DNA of 64,000 nucleotides from JAITVB01 sp031553805 (GCA_031553805.1 JAVBLC010000004.1:1-64000), one strand, 5' to 3'. Counted from the stretch's first letter, positions 1 to 9,076 are shown. A program made the numbers and translations. The notes: generated from the sequence alone by a model not told the origin.

Positions 1-110
1 CGCTGGACCCCCCCCTTCCGGTGCCCCCCCCCTTTTTAAAACATTTGGGGGGGGCGCGGCAAATTATTGCGGGGGGGGGGGCCACCCCCCCCCCGCAACT
101 GTTTTGGCGC
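1..110. other. Homopolymer-rich window edge
   Basis: This stretch is made almost entirely of long C and G runs, including C runs followed by G runs and one G run facing a C run. There is no coding pattern. It differs from everything else in the window and looks like a contig end or low-quality sequence rather than biology. Confidence 0.6.
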
Positions 111-130
111 GTCCCCGCACAGGGGATTTC
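107..130 (+). repeat. GCGTCCCCGCAC terminator-like module, copy 1
   Basis: The core GCGTCCCCGCAC is followed by AGGGGATTTC, so TCCCC can pair with GGGGA over a short loop before a short T run. The same module recurs at 47283, 52199, 57010 and, inverted, 62979. Confidence 0.5.
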
Positions 131-176
131 TCGCTAGCGTAACGGCTTGAGTCATTCTCGACCGTTAGTGTTAGTC

Positions 177-218
177 CCTTTCTTTGGCTGCCACCCAAAG
201 AAAGTAACCAAAGAAAGG
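177..218. repeat. Short inverted repeat with CCTTTCTTTGG arms
   Basis: CCTTTCTTTGG at 177-187 is matched by its exact complement at 208-218, with a third related CCAAAGAAAG unit between them. It lies in a gene-free stretch. Its role is unknown; it may be a REP-like remnant. Confidence 0.5.
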
Positions 219-226
219 TCACCGCG

Positions 227-350
227 TTAAGGAAAAAGCTAAAAATTGTTGAAAAAAGCTGCTGCGTCCACAACTCGCCCTTCGGGCTCGAACAGTGGAC
301 TCCGCTTACGCTTTTCCCAACAATTTTCTTAACGTTTTTTCCTTAGAGGC
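227..350. repeat. Imperfect long inverted repeat
   Basis: A block around 227-262 (TAAGGAAAAA, then AAATTGTTG) returns inverted around 305-350 (CAACAATTTT, then TTTTTTCCTTA), with a few indels. The segment between is a local hairpin-rich spacer. No gene is visible from 111 to 482. The region looks like assorted intergenic repeats, grading into a partial copy of the dispersed structured repeat at about 385-420. Confidence 0.45.
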
Positions 351-384
351 GGATGCGCGGACCGAATGTTACCTCCCTTCGGTT

Positions 385-420
385 GGTGAGCTCGCCCGCC
401 GCTTTGCGGCGACCTCGGTT
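385..420 (+). repeat. Partial copy of dispersed structured repeat (copy 5)
   Basis: GAGCTC, a short GC hairpin (GCCGC-TTT-GCGGC) and then GACCTCGGTTG match the central block of the repeats at 32332 and 47339. In those copies the hairpin has a different sequence but is still self-complementary. Confidence 0.5.
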
Positions 421-482
421 GGCCCGCGTCGGCGCAGCGCCTGTGGCCCAGCCTGGAACAAAGGAATCCTTTTGGAGTTGGT

Positions 483-1100
483 CTAGAGTGTGTGTACCAG
501 CGTCAGGCTGTGGAGGCTGCGGTATTGCATCGGAATTTCGGTGCCATCGGAAAGCGCGACGAGTATCGTTTGGTTTTCCCTGTCGACTTTTTTCAGAAAC
601 ATATCCGCCAAGAAATCGAACGACGGGCGACGGGCCAACTTATAGGCCGCCTCCTTGGCACACCACACCAGCGACAACGAAAACGGGTCGTCACCCCCCA
701 ATATTTCACTCTCGGCCGAGGACAGAAAACGCGGCGCAGCCTTCGAAAAGTCACGGTCCGCACGTTCGAGGTCGATCCCGCAAGGCTTTGTGCTGTGGTA
801 GAGTGCGACGTAATCGCCCGTGTGCGAGACGCTGATATGTCCCGCGTGGTTTTTCAGCAAGGGGGCATCGTCCGGGGCATAGGTCGTTTCAACCTCCGGC
901 CCGAGCAGTTCGCGCACCATCACGTGCCACGCCAGCCACTCACACCGCCGCCGCGGATTTTTCAGCGACGACAGGCAATGCAACTCAGCCGCAGACGGGG
1001 CGAATTTCGAAAAACGTTCGAAAAGCGCCGCTTCCGTTTCGTCCGTACGCCACAGCGCCCAGAAGCCATCGGCAGTATGTCGCTGTTCCACAACAGGCAT
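483..1100 (-). CDS. 4'-phosphopantetheinyl transferase (Sfp/AcpT type)
   Basis: This 205-residue protein should transfer the phosphopantetheine arm from coenzyme A to carrier proteins. The family signatures are present: a SVSHTGDYVAL block, the magnesium-binding GIDLERADRDF motif, and WCAKEAAYKL. The length suits the Sfp/AcpT group. It lies 17 bp downstream of gldE on the same strand and is probably cotranscribed with it, a neighbourhood I recall from other Bacteroidetes. Which carrier protein it serves cannot be told from sequence. It is likely the general activating enzyme for fatty-acid ACP, since no acpS is seen nearby. Confidence 0.88.
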   Translation of the reverse strand: MPVVEQRHTADGFWALWRTDETEAALFERFSKFAPSAAELHCLSSLKNPRRRCEWLAWHVMVRELLGPEVETTYAPDDAPLLKNHAGHISVSHTGDYVALYHSTKPCGIDLERADRDFSKAAPRFLSSAESEILGGDDPFSLSLVWCAKEAAYKLARRPSFDFLADMFLKKVDRENQTILVALSDGTEIPMQYRSLHSLTLVHTL

Positions 1101-1117
1101 TTCCCGAAGCGATAGAA

Positions 1118-2428
1118 TTAATGAATGGTGGTTTCCTTGCGGTCGATAAACACCTTGATCTTGTCGACCCGCACGCCGTCGACCGACTCGACGTAGAACG
1201 ACAGGCGCCCGTACGAAAAATTGTCGCCCGCCTTCAGGAAGTCATGCTTCATCTCGATCAGCACCCCGGCCACCGTTTCGGCTTCACCTCGAACCTCGTC
1301 GAGGTAATCGTCGTCGAGACCCAGCACTTTTAGAAAATCGTTGAGGTGGATTTTTCCTTCAAATAGGAACGTGTGCGCGTCGATGCGCGTATAGAGCGAC
1401 TCGTTGATGTCCGACTCGTCGGAAATCTCGCCGATAATCTCTTCCAGAATATCTTCGAGCGACACCACGCCCATCGTCGAACCATACTCGTCGACCACCA
1501 CCGCAAAGTGGACCTTGTTGGTCTGGAACTCGACGAACAGGTCGTTGATCTTCTTGTTCTCGGGTACGAAATAGGGTGCCCGGCAGAGCTTCTGCCAGGC
1601 GAAATCGTCGCCCTCGTTGATATGGGGGATCAAGTCCTTGACGTAGAGTATACCTTGGATGTGGTCAATGCTCTCCTCATAGACCGGAATGCGCGAAAAA
1701 CCGGACGAGATCACCGTGCGGCACACCGCCTCGAACCCCGTTTCGCGGTCGATCGCCACCACATCGACCCGCGGGCGCATCACCTCGACCGCCTCGGTGC
1801 CGATAAAGTTGACGATGCCCGAGAGAATTTTCTTTTCTTCCTGGGTCTGGTCGGTAGTGATCTCCAGTGCGTTCGACAGTTCGTCCATCGACAGGTTGAC
1901 CCGCTTGACGGTCACCGTTTCGTTGATGCGGCTGCTTGAGCGGATCAATACCCAGGCAAACGGGTGGAGCAGCTTGCGCAGCGACAACAGCGGCAACGAA
2001 ATAAATCGCGCAAAGCGCAAGGCGTTATATGAAGCGAAGATCTTCGGCATGATTTCCCCGAACAGCAGCAGCAGGAACGTGACCAGCACGATCTTGACCC
2101 CGAACTCAAGTCCTTTGCCCGTGAACGTGACCAAGTGGTCGATAACCGAGTTGGCCACGATCACCGCACAAATATTAACCAGATTATTGATGATCAGGAT
2201 CGTCGCCAGCAGGTAATCCTGCATCCCGAGCAGGCGCAGCGCGGCTTGCGACTTGCGGTCGTCGCTCTTGCGCAGCGTATTGACATCGTTGGGCGTCAGC
2301 GAAAAAAAGGCCGTTTCGGAAGCCGAAACCAAAGCCGACACCACCAGCAGGAAGATCAACGCGACGATCTCTGCCAATATGTGGGCGGTAAACGGATGGA
2401 AAACGATGTGTTGTAGCGGTACGTCCAA
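1118..2428 (-). CDS. gldE: GldE-like CNNM/CorC-family membrane protein
   Basis: A 436-residue inner-membrane protein of the CNNM/CorC (hemolysin C) class. It has an N-terminal DUF21 region with several hydrophobic helices, including a SALVSASETAFFSLTPNDV segment. A tandem CBS pair follows (EVMRPRVDVVAI to VVDEYGSTMGVV), then a CorC_HlyC C-terminal domain. The gene order with a phosphopantetheinyl transferase matches the Bacteroidetes GldE context. In gliding Flavobacteria GldE is needed for motility, but here it is more likely an ion-transport or envelope protein. The start codon is TTG; no nearby in-frame ATG exists, and it lies just behind a well-formed promoter. The GldE name is moderately certain, the CorC class is certain. 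Confidence 0.8.
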   Translation of the reverse strand: MDVPLQHIVFHPFTAHILAEIVALIFLLVVSALVSASETAFFSLTPNDVNTLRKSDDRKSQAALRLLGMQDYLLATILIINNLVNICAVIVANSVIDHLVTFTGKGLEFGVKIVLVTFLLLLFGEIMPKIFASYNALRFARFISLPLLSLRKLLHPFAWVLIRSSSRINETVTVKRVNLSMDELSNALEITTDQTQEEKKILSGIVNFIGTEAVEVMRPRVDVVAIDRETGFEAVCRTVISSGFSRIPVYEESIDHIQGILYVKDLIPHINEGDDFAWQKLCRAPYFVPENKKINDLFVEFQTNKVHFAVVVDEYGSTMGVVSLEDILEEIIGEISDESDINESLYTRIDAHTFLFEGKIHLNDFLKVLGLDDDYLDEVRGEAETVAGVLIEMKHDFLKAGDNFSYGRLSFYVESVDGVRVDKIKVFIDRKETTIH

Positions 2429-2454
2429 AGTTTTTCGGGGTTGGGTTGACAGTA

Positions 2455-2485
2455 CAAAAATAGTTTTTTTTGCTCATCCGGCAAA
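2455..2485 (-). promoter_or_regulatory. Promoter of gldE operon
   Basis: On the minus strand TTTTTG and TATTTTTG are separated by exactly 19 nt, matching the Bacteroidetes -33/-7 consensus (TTTG, 19-21 nt, TAnnTTTG). The TTG start of gldE lies about 27 nt downstream of the -7 box. Confidence 0.65.
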
Positions 2486-2650
2486 AACCGTGCAAGACAG
2501 CGGATAAAATGTATGACTTCCAACCGGGCGTGCCCCATGTTAAAATTACCGTGGCAGGGGCCGATTTTTTTTTCAGAATCATCCATCCGCACACAAATCC
2601 GGACGTTTAAGCCTGCCCCGTCCGCCAGCCCCTCGCTCCACAAAACAAAC

Positions 2651-2682
2651 ACCGGATGGTTTTTCAAAAAAAACCATCCGGT
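2651..2682 (-). terminator. Intrinsic terminator after PUR-family gene
   Basis: A near-perfect hairpin with 14-bp arms (ACCGGATGGTTTTT and its complement) lies 25 bp beyond the stop of the PUR-family gene, with T-rich sequence after it on the minus strand. Confidence 0.7.
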
Positions 2683-2706
2683 ATCCGAATATTTTAAAAA
2701 TATTCC

Positions 2707-3057
2707 TTATAGCCTGTCAAACTCTTCGTCGAGCAAATTGATCGAAAGCGGCGTACTGCTCGTCTGTTCGATAAAGAATTCGGGCTTATGCTCCTTGATG
2801 AAATCGACAACCTCCTGAAGACCTTCCGCAAACTTGGCAAAATCCTCTTTATAGAGGTATATCTTATGCTTGTCGAAAAAGAAATTCCCGTCTGCACCCT
2901 GTTTCTTGCGGCTCTCGGTGATCGTCAGGAAATAGTCGTCGTTGCGCGTCGCCTTCACATCGAAGAAATAGGTGCGGCGGCCGGCCCTGACCGGTTTCGA
3001 ATATACCTCTTCGCCTCCGCCTTCCGGCTCATCCCTTTTTAAAACATATGTGTCCAT
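2707..3057 (-). CDS. PUR-type (DUF3276) DNA/RNA-binding protein
   Basis: A 116-residue protein of the DUF3276 family, the bacterial version of the Pur-alpha fold described from Borrelia and Bacteroidetes. It contains the typical pattern RTYFFDVKATRNDDYFLTITES, followed by a basic KK segment and a helix ending in the EVVDFIKEH motif. Such proteins bind single-stranded nucleic acids or RNA as dimers. It is monocistronic, with its own -7 box upstream and a strong hairpin downstream. The C-terminal 20 residues are acidic and probably flexible. The biological target is unknown. Confidence 0.85.
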   Translation of the reverse strand: MDTYVLKRDEPEGGGEEVYSKPVRAGRRTYFFDVKATRNDDYFLTITESRKKQGADGNFFFDKHKIYLYKEDFAKFAEGLQEVVDFIKEHKPEFFIEQTSSTPLSINLLDEEFDRL

Positions 3058-3093
3058 TGCCCTTTATTTAGTAAATTGGTGTGATTAGTTCTT

Positions 3094-3101
3094 CAAATAT
3101 A
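3094..3101 (-). promoter_or_regulatory. -7 box of PUR-family gene
   Basis: TATATTTG on the minus strand, 36 nt upstream of the ATG, matches TAnnTTTG. No clear -33 element is visible. Confidence 0.5.
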
Positions 3102-3141
3102 CAAAAAAATAACATTCCACATCACCATTTACAATTTTCCA

Positions 3142-4716
3142 TCAATAAAGGATTCTTTTGCTGTATTTTTCCCACTCGGAAAAGATGCGAAGGGCCTCGG
3201 GAAAGACTTCGTCGACCTCGCTGTTAATGACTTGGTAGTACTCGCTCGTCGTCCACATTTTTTGGGCGAGCAGGGCTTTGATCTGGGCGCTGATCTCGCG
3301 CGAGGAGCGCGCCAGTTGTTCGGGATCGGGTTCCACACCTCGTTCTTTGCCCAATGCCTCGAGCTCGGAGAGGATGGTCGGGGTGACCGAGAAGCTGAGG
3401 TCAAACGCCCCGAAATCGGGATAGCGGGCTTGGAATTCGGCCCGGTGGCGGTCGATATAGGAGATGGCGAACTCGTTGATCACACCGCGTCGCACGAGGT
3501 TGGCCCAGTAGTCGGAGTAGGATGAGGTATCGCGCGGGACGATCACGTCGGGGGTGATCCCGCCGCCGCCGTAGACCGTGCGATGGGTGTGGAGGGTGGT
3601 ATACTTGAGCGAGTCGGGCAGCGCGGCCACCGAGTCGGCGGTGAAACGGCTGTTGAAATCAGCGTAATATTCGTCGCTCTTCCCTTTCTCATACGGGCGT
3701 TGGATGACGCGGCCGGTCGGCGTGTGGTAACGCGCCACGGTGATGCGCACGGCCGAACCGTCGACCAGCGGGAACTGGCGTTGTACCAAGCCCTTGCCGA
3801 ACGTACGGCGGCCGACGATCAAGCCGCGATCCCAATCCTGGACGGCGCCCGCCACGATCTCGCTCGCCGAGGCCGAATACTCGTCGACCAGTACAATCAG
3901 GCGTCCCTGTCCGTAGACCGGGGCGTTGCGGGCCGTGAACCGTTCGGGCGAAACCGCCCGCCCTTCGGTCGAAACGATCAGCGAACCGCGTTTGAGGAAA
4001 GCGTTGCTGATGGCTACCGCCTGGTCTAACAGGCCGCCCCCGTTGCCCCGCAGGTCAAGGATCAGGTTGTCGCCCTGCATTTTGCCCAGGGCCTGCCGGA
4101 ATTCGCTGTCGGTGGTCGACGCGAAACGGTTGATCTTGATGTAATAGGTCAGCGGATCGACCTGGTAGGCGGCATCGACCGTATAAATGGGGATCTTGTC
4201 ACGCACGATCAGAAACGACAACTCTTCGGGCACGCCGCGGCGCACGACCCCCAACTGCACCTGCGTCCCCTTCGGGCCGCGGAGGTATTTCGGCACGTCG
4301 GCCTGCTTGATGCCGATCACCGGCTCGCCGTCGACGCTCACGATGCGGTCGTTGGGCAGCAGGCCCACCTTCTCGGACGGGCCGCCGGAGATCGTATTGA
4401 CCACCATCAGCGTGTCGCGCAGGATGTTGAATTCGATGCCGATCCCCTCGAAGTTACCTTCGAAACTTTCGGTCACCCCCTTCATGTCCTCGGCCGAAAC
4501 GTAGGCCGAATGGGGGTCGAGCGTCGAGAGCATCTCTTCAATCGCGTCTTCGACCAATCCGGTGCTGTTGATCGGTTCGACGTAGGCACCGGTCAGGTAA
4601 CGGTAGAATTGCGTCAGTTTCTGCAGGTTCTGCATATCGGCCTGGCTCTGGGCGGCGGCAACGCTTCCCGCCAGCAGGGCGAGGAAACACAAGAGGATCT
4701 TCTTCATCAGATTCAT
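3142..4716 (-). CDS. S41-family C-terminal processing protease
   Basis: A 524-residue periplasmic serine protease of the Ctp/S41 family, which trims protein C-termini in the envelope. It has a signal peptide (KKILLCFLALLAGSVAAAQ), a PDZ domain around residues 80-165 (GIGIEFN... NDRIVSVDGEPV), and the tail-specific protease core. The catalytic Ser sits in YSASASEIVAGA and the Lys in RRTFGKGLVQ, the usual Ser/Lys dyad. A roughly 150-residue C-terminal helical extension follows, common in Bacteroidetes members. Translation may start at either of two in-frame ATGs three codons apart (4716 or 4707). Single gene, divergent from the aldose epimerase gene. Confidence 0.9.
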   Translation of the reverse strand: MNLMKKILLCFLALLAGSVAAAQSQADMQNLQKLTQFYRYLTGAYVEPINSTGLVEDAIEEMLSTLDPHSAYVSAEDMKGVTESFEGNFEGIGIEFNILRDTLMVVNTISGGPSEKVGLLPNDRIVSVDGEPVIGIKQADVPKYLRGPKGTQVQLGVVRRGVPEELSFLIVRDKIPIYTVDAAYQVDPLTYYIKINRFASTTDSEFRQALGKMQGDNLILDLRGNGGGLLDQAVAISNAFLKRGSLIVSTEGRAVSPERFTARNAPVYGQGRLIVLVDEYSASASEIVAGAVQDWDRGLIVGRRTFGKGLVQRQFPLVDGSAVRITVARYHTPTGRVIQRPYEKGKSDEYYADFNSRFTADSVAALPDSLKYTTLHTHRTVYGGGGITPDVIVPRDTSSYSDYWANLVRRGVINEFAISYIDRHRAEFQARYPDFGAFDLSFSVTPTILSELEALGKERGVEPDPEQLARSSREISAQIKALLAQKMWTTSEYYQVINSEVDEVFPEALRIFSEWEKYSKRILY

Positions 4717-4968
4717 ATTAATGCAAACAAAGGTAGCAAAGGCCTCCCGATACCCGGAACTTTGACTTCGCTTCTACAAAGGTAGCAAAAATTATGCAGG
4801 GGAAATTTTGCGGCCTCTCAAACGCCATCTTTCCCGGATAGAATGGGGAAAATATCCGAAAAAATGTTTATATTTGAAGAATTTCGGCCGTAGGCCCGGC
4901 GCCATTTTTCCGCGAAAAAGCCTCACTGCTAACAGCAACCAAAATCACGTCATAAAAATCGAAAACCT
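4717..4968. promoter_or_regulatory. Divergent promoter region, protease and epimerase
   Basis: This gene-free 252-bp stretch holds two minus-strand -7 boxes, TACCTTTG at 4728-4735 and 4777-4784, each followed by a repeated GCTACCTTTG context, and one plus-strand box, TATATTTG at 4869-4876. The duplicated minus boxes suggest two start sites or a short duplication. No other feature is visible. Confidence 0.5.
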
Positions 4969-5967
4969 ATGAAAATCGCAAAGACAACCTGGTTCGGCTA
5001 CGAAGCCGTCGAGATGGAAGCCGGCGGCTATGAAGCCCTGATGATCCCCGCCGTGGGCGCCAATATGGTCAAACTTTACAACAAAGAGAAGAAAGTCAAT
5101 ATTTTCCGTACGCCGGCCGAGGCCGACCTCGAAGTGTTCGGCGTGCGCGCGCAGCTCTTCGGACTGCCGCTGCTCTTCCCGCCCAACCGCATCGAAGACG
5201 GCAAGTACACCTACAACGGCAAGACCTACCAGTTCCCGATCACCATTCCCAACCAAAACAACTACCACCACGGGATCATCAAGCAGCAGGCCTTCACCGT
5301 CACCCGCACCCACGTGGGCAAAGACTATGTCGAAGTGGTGGCTTCATTCTTCTCGAATGCGATCAACGACGCAATTTTCTGCGATTTCCCGCACGAATTC
5401 GAATGCCAGATGTACTTTAAGCTTTCGGCCGCCGGACTCGAACATAAGGTTTCGTTTATCAACCTGAGCGACAGCCCGATGCCGCTTGGCGTAGGCTACC
5501 ACACACCGATCATGGTGCCGTTTGCCGAAGGGGGCAAGGCCGAGGATGTGCTGCTGCAACTCTCGGTGGGCGAAAAATGGGAGGTAAACGACCGCACGCT
5601 GCCCACTGGCAAGTTGTTGCCGTTGACCGAAGAGGAAGCTAAGCTGCGCGGCGGCGGGTTGCGCGCCACGGGCCGGCCTATCGAATGGCCGCTCACCGCC
5701 AAACCGATCACCATCGACGGCAAACCTTACCACGGCGCGGTGTTTACCGACACAGCCAAGGGCTTGCGGGTATTCTACGAGGTGGACAACCAGTATAAGC
5801 ACTGGACGTTCTGGAACAACGGCGGCGAAGTGAATTGGGCTTGCGCCGAGCCGCAGACCTGGGCGATCAACGCCCCCAACCTCAAGCTGCCGGCTGAAGT
5901 CACCGGCTTCCAGGCTGTGGCCCCCGGCGCAACCTGGAGCGCGGTAAGCAAGGTTTATGTGAAATAA
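4969..5967 (+). CDS. Aldose 1-epimerase family protein
   Basis: A 332-residue galactose-mutarotase-fold enzyme that should interconvert alpha and beta anomers of an aldose. The family landmarks are an active-site histidine pair (H100/H101 in NYHHGIIK), a second His (H178 in GVGYHTPI) and a C-terminal Glu in WACAEPQTWAINAPN. There is no signal peptide, so it acts in the cytoplasm. It is monocistronic, with its own promoter box and a strong terminator 9 bp after the stop. The exact sugar is not determined, and the sequence resembles the broad-specificity subgroup rather than classic GalM. Confidence 0.88.
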   Translation: MKIAKTTWFGYEAVEMEAGGYEALMIPAVGANMVKLYNKEKKVNIFRTPAEADLEVFGVRAQLFGLPLLFPPNRIEDGKYTYNGKTYQFPITIPNQNNYHHGIIKQQAFTVTRTHVGKDYVEVVASFFSNAINDAIFCDFPHEFECQMYFKLSAAGLEHKVSFINLSDSPMPLGVGYHTPIMVPFAEGGKAEDVLLQLSVGEKWEVNDRTLPTGKLLPLTEEEAKLRGGGLRATGRPIEWPLTAKPITIDGKPYHGAVFTDTAKGLRVFYEVDNQYKHWTFWNNGGEVNWACAEPQTWAINAPNLKLPAEVTGFQAVAPGATWSAVSKVYVK

Positions 5968-5975
5968 ATTTTGTC

Positions 5976-6019
5976 ATAAATAAAGAGAGCTGGGCTTAGG
6001 CCCAGCTCTCTTTATTTAT
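5976..6019. terminator. Strong bidirectional terminator
   Basis: Perfect 20-bp inverted repeat (arms beginning ATAAATAAAGAGAGCTGGGC) with a 4-nt loop. A/T-rich outer arms give T runs in both directions. It serves the epimerase gene on the plus strand and the ORF remnant and gcvP on the minus strand. Confidence 0.85.
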
Positions 6020-6165
6020 GTATATCGCTTCTCTTCGTTTTCAGTAACGGTTCCAAGCATATTTTTTAACTCCGGTCTTTTGCGCATCCCATTGCACTTA
6101 ATGGCATAATCTATTTTCTCACCTTTTTTAGTACCTACATCGCACGTGTGTTCGGGTTCTATCAA
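6016..6165 (-). pseudogene. Possible 49-codon gene remnant downstream of gcvP
   Basis: A minus-strand frame of 49 codons starts with TTG directly after an in-frame TAA and ends inside the terminator stem. It reads as plausible protein (EPEHTCDVGTKKGEKIDYAI, then CNGMRKRPELKNMLGTVTEN) and is clearly AT-richer than the neighbours. I do not recognise it. It may be the 3' end of a decayed, perhaps transferred gene, or chance. No start with good context is visible. Confidence 0.3.
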
Positions 6166-6200
6166 TTACTCTAATGAATTGTCCCTTGTAGGATGCCGAA

Positions 6201-9038
6201 TCAGCAGTTGCAAACCAGGTTGCGGTCGCCGTAACCGGCGTCGATCTTCGACACGTAAGGCCAAAACTTATTCTCAATCAGCCAGCCGAGCGGATAAACC
6301 GCCTTTTCGCGCGGATAGGCGTGCGTCCATTCGTTGGCCGTAGCTTCGACCGCCGTGTGGGGCGCCATCTTGACAACGTTGTCGTCGGCATCGGCACGCC
6401 CGTCAGCAATCTCCTGGCACTCGCGCTTGATCGAAACCAGGGCTTCCATAAAGCGGTCCATTTCGCCCTTGGGTTCGCTCTCTGTCGGTTCGACCATCAG
6501 CGTTTCGTGGACGGGGAACGAAAGCGTCGGCGCGTGGAAACCATAGTCCATCAGGCGGCGGGCAATGTCGCCGCACTCAACGCCATACTCTTTCTTAAAG
6601 TGTTGCAGGTCGAGGATCATCTCGTGGCCCACGCGGCCTGTTTCGCCAGTGTAAAGTACCGAGTATTCGCCTTTCAGCGCCGCCGCCATGTAGTTGGCGT
6701 TGACGATCGCCATTTCGGTCACGCGGCGCAAACCGTTCGCCCCGAGCATCTTGATATAGCCGTAAGTGATCGGCAGGATGCTGGCGCTGCCCCAGGGAGC
6801 GGCTGCCACGGCGGTGATCCCCTCGCTGCCGCCGGTTTCGACGATCGGGTGCGAGGGCAGGAAGCGCACCAGGTGTTCGGCCACGCCGATCGGCCCTACG
6901 CCCGGGCCGCCGCCGCCGTGCGGAATACCGAAGGTCTTATGAAGATTAAGATGACACACATCTGCTCCAATAAATCCGGGATTGGTCAGGCCCACCTGGG
7001 CATTCATATTGGCACCGTCCATATAGACCTGCCCGCCGTTTTCGTGGACGATTTCGACGATTTCGCGGATGCGTTTTTCAAATACGCCGTGGGTCGACGG
7101 GTAGGTGATCATCGCACAACTCAACTGACTGCGGTATTGTTCGGCTTTGGCGCGCAGGTCGTCGACGTCGATGTTGCCGTTGGCATCGCAGGCCACCACA
7201 ACGGTCTGCATCCCGGCCATCGAAGCCGAGGCGGGATTCGTGCCGTGGGCCGAAGCGGGAATCAGGGCCACATTGCGGCTATAATCGCCCCGGCTCATAT
7301 GATAAGCGCGGATCACCATCAGCCCGGCATACTCGCCGGCTGCCCCTGAATTGGGCTGGAGCGACATCGCGGCAAAGCCGGTGATCGCGGCCAGGTCGCG
7401 GCTCAGGTTTTCGATTAATTCGCGGTAACCTGCTGCCTGGGCAGCCGGTACGAATGGATGAATATTCCCGAATTCGGCCAGCGAAAGGGGCATCATCGTC
7501 ACCGCCGCATTGAGTTTCATCGTGCACGAACCGAGCGATATCATGCTGTGGGCCAGTGAAATATCGCGGCGTTCGAGCATTTTGACGTAGCGCATCAGGT
7601 CGGTTTCGTTGTGGTAACGGTTAAAAACGTCCTGGGTGAGGTATTCGCTCGTGCGGGCAAGGCTGCGGTCAAAAGCGATCGCTTCGTCGACAACGCCCAC
7701 TGTGGGCGCAGAAGCGTCGTTCGCCTCGGCAAAAATCTGAACGAGCCGGGCCAACTCGCCGTCGGTCGTCACCTCGTCGAAGCTCAGTTGCACACACGCA
7801 TCGCATGGGTAAAAGAGGTTCACCCCGTTGGCTTCGGCCACCGGCTTGATGCGGGCGGCATCGACCTTGATGCGGATCGTATCGAAGAAATTGCGGGTTT
7901 CGATCTCGTAACCCAAGGCTTCGACAGCCTTGGCAAAGGCGGCGGCATAGCCGTGGGCGTGGAGGGCGATGCGGCGGATCCCGGCCGGGCCGTGGTAGAC
8001 GGCAAACATTCCGGCCATCGTGGCCAGCAGGGCCTGCGAGGTACAGATATTGGATGTCGCGCGTTCGCGTTTGATGTGCTGCTCACGGGTCTGGAGGGCC
8101 ATCCGCAGGGCGCGGTTGCCCAGGCGGTCGACCGAGATGCCGATGATGCGGCCCGGCATGTTGCGTTTGAAAGCGTCTTTCGTGGCGAGGTAACCGGCGT
8201 GCGGCCCGCCGAAGCCCATCGGAATACCGAAGCGCTGCGTAGAACCGACGGCTACGTCGGCACCCCACTCGCCCGGCGCTTTCAGCAACGCCAGCGCCAA
8301 AATATCGGCCACAGCAGTGACCATTACACCAGCCGCGTGGGCTTTTTCGGTGAAAGCGGCGTAGTCACGCACCTCGCCGTCGGCAGCCGGATATTGGACG
8401 ATCACGCCAAATTCGCGGCCCGAGAATTCATACGTCGCAAAATCGTCCGACACCAATTCGATCCCGAACGGTTCGCTACGGGTAAGCAGCAGGTCCATCG
8501 TCTGCGGGAAAATATTCTGGTCGACGAACAGCACGTTGCGGCCTTCCTTGACCGCATCGCGCGAGCGCTGGTTCAACATCAGCGTCATCGCTTCGGCGGC
8601 GGCGGTCGCTTCGTCCAGGAGCGAGCAGTTGCTCACCTCCATCCCCGTGAGGCTGGTGACCATCGTCTGGAAATTGAGCAGCGCTTCGAGGCGGCCCTGC
8701 GAAATCTCGGCCTGATAAGGGGTATAGGAGGTATACCACGCCGGATTTTCAAAAATATTGCGGATGATCGCCGCAGGCGTAGCCGTGGGGTAATACCCCA
8801 TCCCGATAAACGTGCGCAGGGGCTGGTTCCTGGCGGCGATTTCGCGAATATGGGCGGCGAATTCGTATTCGGTCATCCCTTCGGCCGGGAGCTCCAACGG
8901 TTGCGTGAGGCGGATCGGGGCGGGCACCACCTGGTCGATCAGTTCGTCGACGCTCGACGCGCCAATCACCTCCAACATTTGTTTCAATTCGGTTTCGTCC
9001 GGGCCGATGTGGCGGCCGACATATTTGTCCTGTGCCAT
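6201..9038 (-). CDS. gcvP: Glycine dehydrogenase (decarboxylating), P protein
   Basis: The glycine cleavage P protein decarboxylates glycine with PLP and passes the aminomethyl group to lipoylated GcvH. This is the single-chain form of about 945 residues, in which the N- and C-terminal halves (separate subunits in some bacteria) are fused. The PLP lysine lies in HLNLHKTFGIPHGGGGPG, and glycine-rich loops are conserved. I place the start at the ATG at 9038 (MAQDKYVGRHIGPDE), because the longer frame would begin inside a -7 promoter box. The genes gcvT and gcvH are not nearby, so the system is split across the genome. Confidence 0.96.
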   Translation of the reverse strand: MAQDKYVGRHIGPDETELKQMLEVIGASSVDELIDQVVPAPIRLTQPLELPAEGMTEYEFAAHIREIAARNQPLRTFIGMGYYPTATPAAIIRNIFENPAWYTSYTPYQAEISQGRLEALLNFQTMVTSLTGMEVSNCSLLDEATAAAEAMTLMLNQRSRDAVKEGRNVLFVDQNIFPQTMDLLLTRSEPFGIELVSDDFATYEFSGREFGVIVQYPAADGEVRDYAAFTEKAHAAGVMVTAVADILALALLKAPGEWGADVAVGSTQRFGIPMGFGGPHAGYLATKDAFKRNMPGRIIGISVDRLGNRALRMALQTREQHIKRERATSNICTSQALLATMAGMFAVYHGPAGIRRIALHAHGYAAAFAKAVEALGYEIETRNFFDTIRIKVDAARIKPVAEANGVNLFYPCDACVQLSFDEVTTDGELARLVQIFAEANDASAPTVGVVDEAIAFDRSLARTSEYLTQDVFNRYHNETDLMRYVKMLERRDISLAHSMISLGSCTMKLNAAVTMMPLSLAEFGNIHPFVPAAQAAGYRELIENLSRDLAAITGFAAMSLQPNSGAAGEYAGLMVIRAYHMSRGDYSRNVALIPASAHGTNPASASMAGMQTVVVACDANGNIDVDDLRAKAEQYRSQLSCAMITYPSTHGVFEKRIREIVEIVHENGGQVYMDGANMNAQVGLTNPGFIGADVCHLNLHKTFGIPHGGGGPGVGPIGVAEHLVRFLPSHPIVETGGSEGITAVAAAPWGSASILPITYGYIKMLGANGLRRVTEMAIVNANYMAAALKGEYSVLYTGETGRVGHEMILDLQHFKKEYGVECGDIARRLMDYGFHAPTLSFPVHETLMVEPTESEPKGEMDRFMEALVSIKRECQEIADGRADADDNVVKMAPHTAVEATANEWTHAYPREKAVYPLGWLIENKFWPYVSKIDAGYGDRNLVCNC

Positions 9039-9068
9039 AGGGTTTTTTGTTTTGATTTTTCTGATGCG

Positions 9069-9076
9069 CAAATGTA
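9069..9076 (-). promoter_or_regulatory. -7 box of gcvP
   Basis: TACATTTG on the minus strand, 31 nt upstream of the chosen ATG, fits TAnnTTTG and excludes the upstream ATG at 9071 as the true start. Confidence 0.5.

Noticed and set aside
1..110. G/C homopolymer stretch as a quadruplex or phase-variable element
   Set aside because: It lies at the very edge of the window with several ragged runs and looks like a contig-end artefact.
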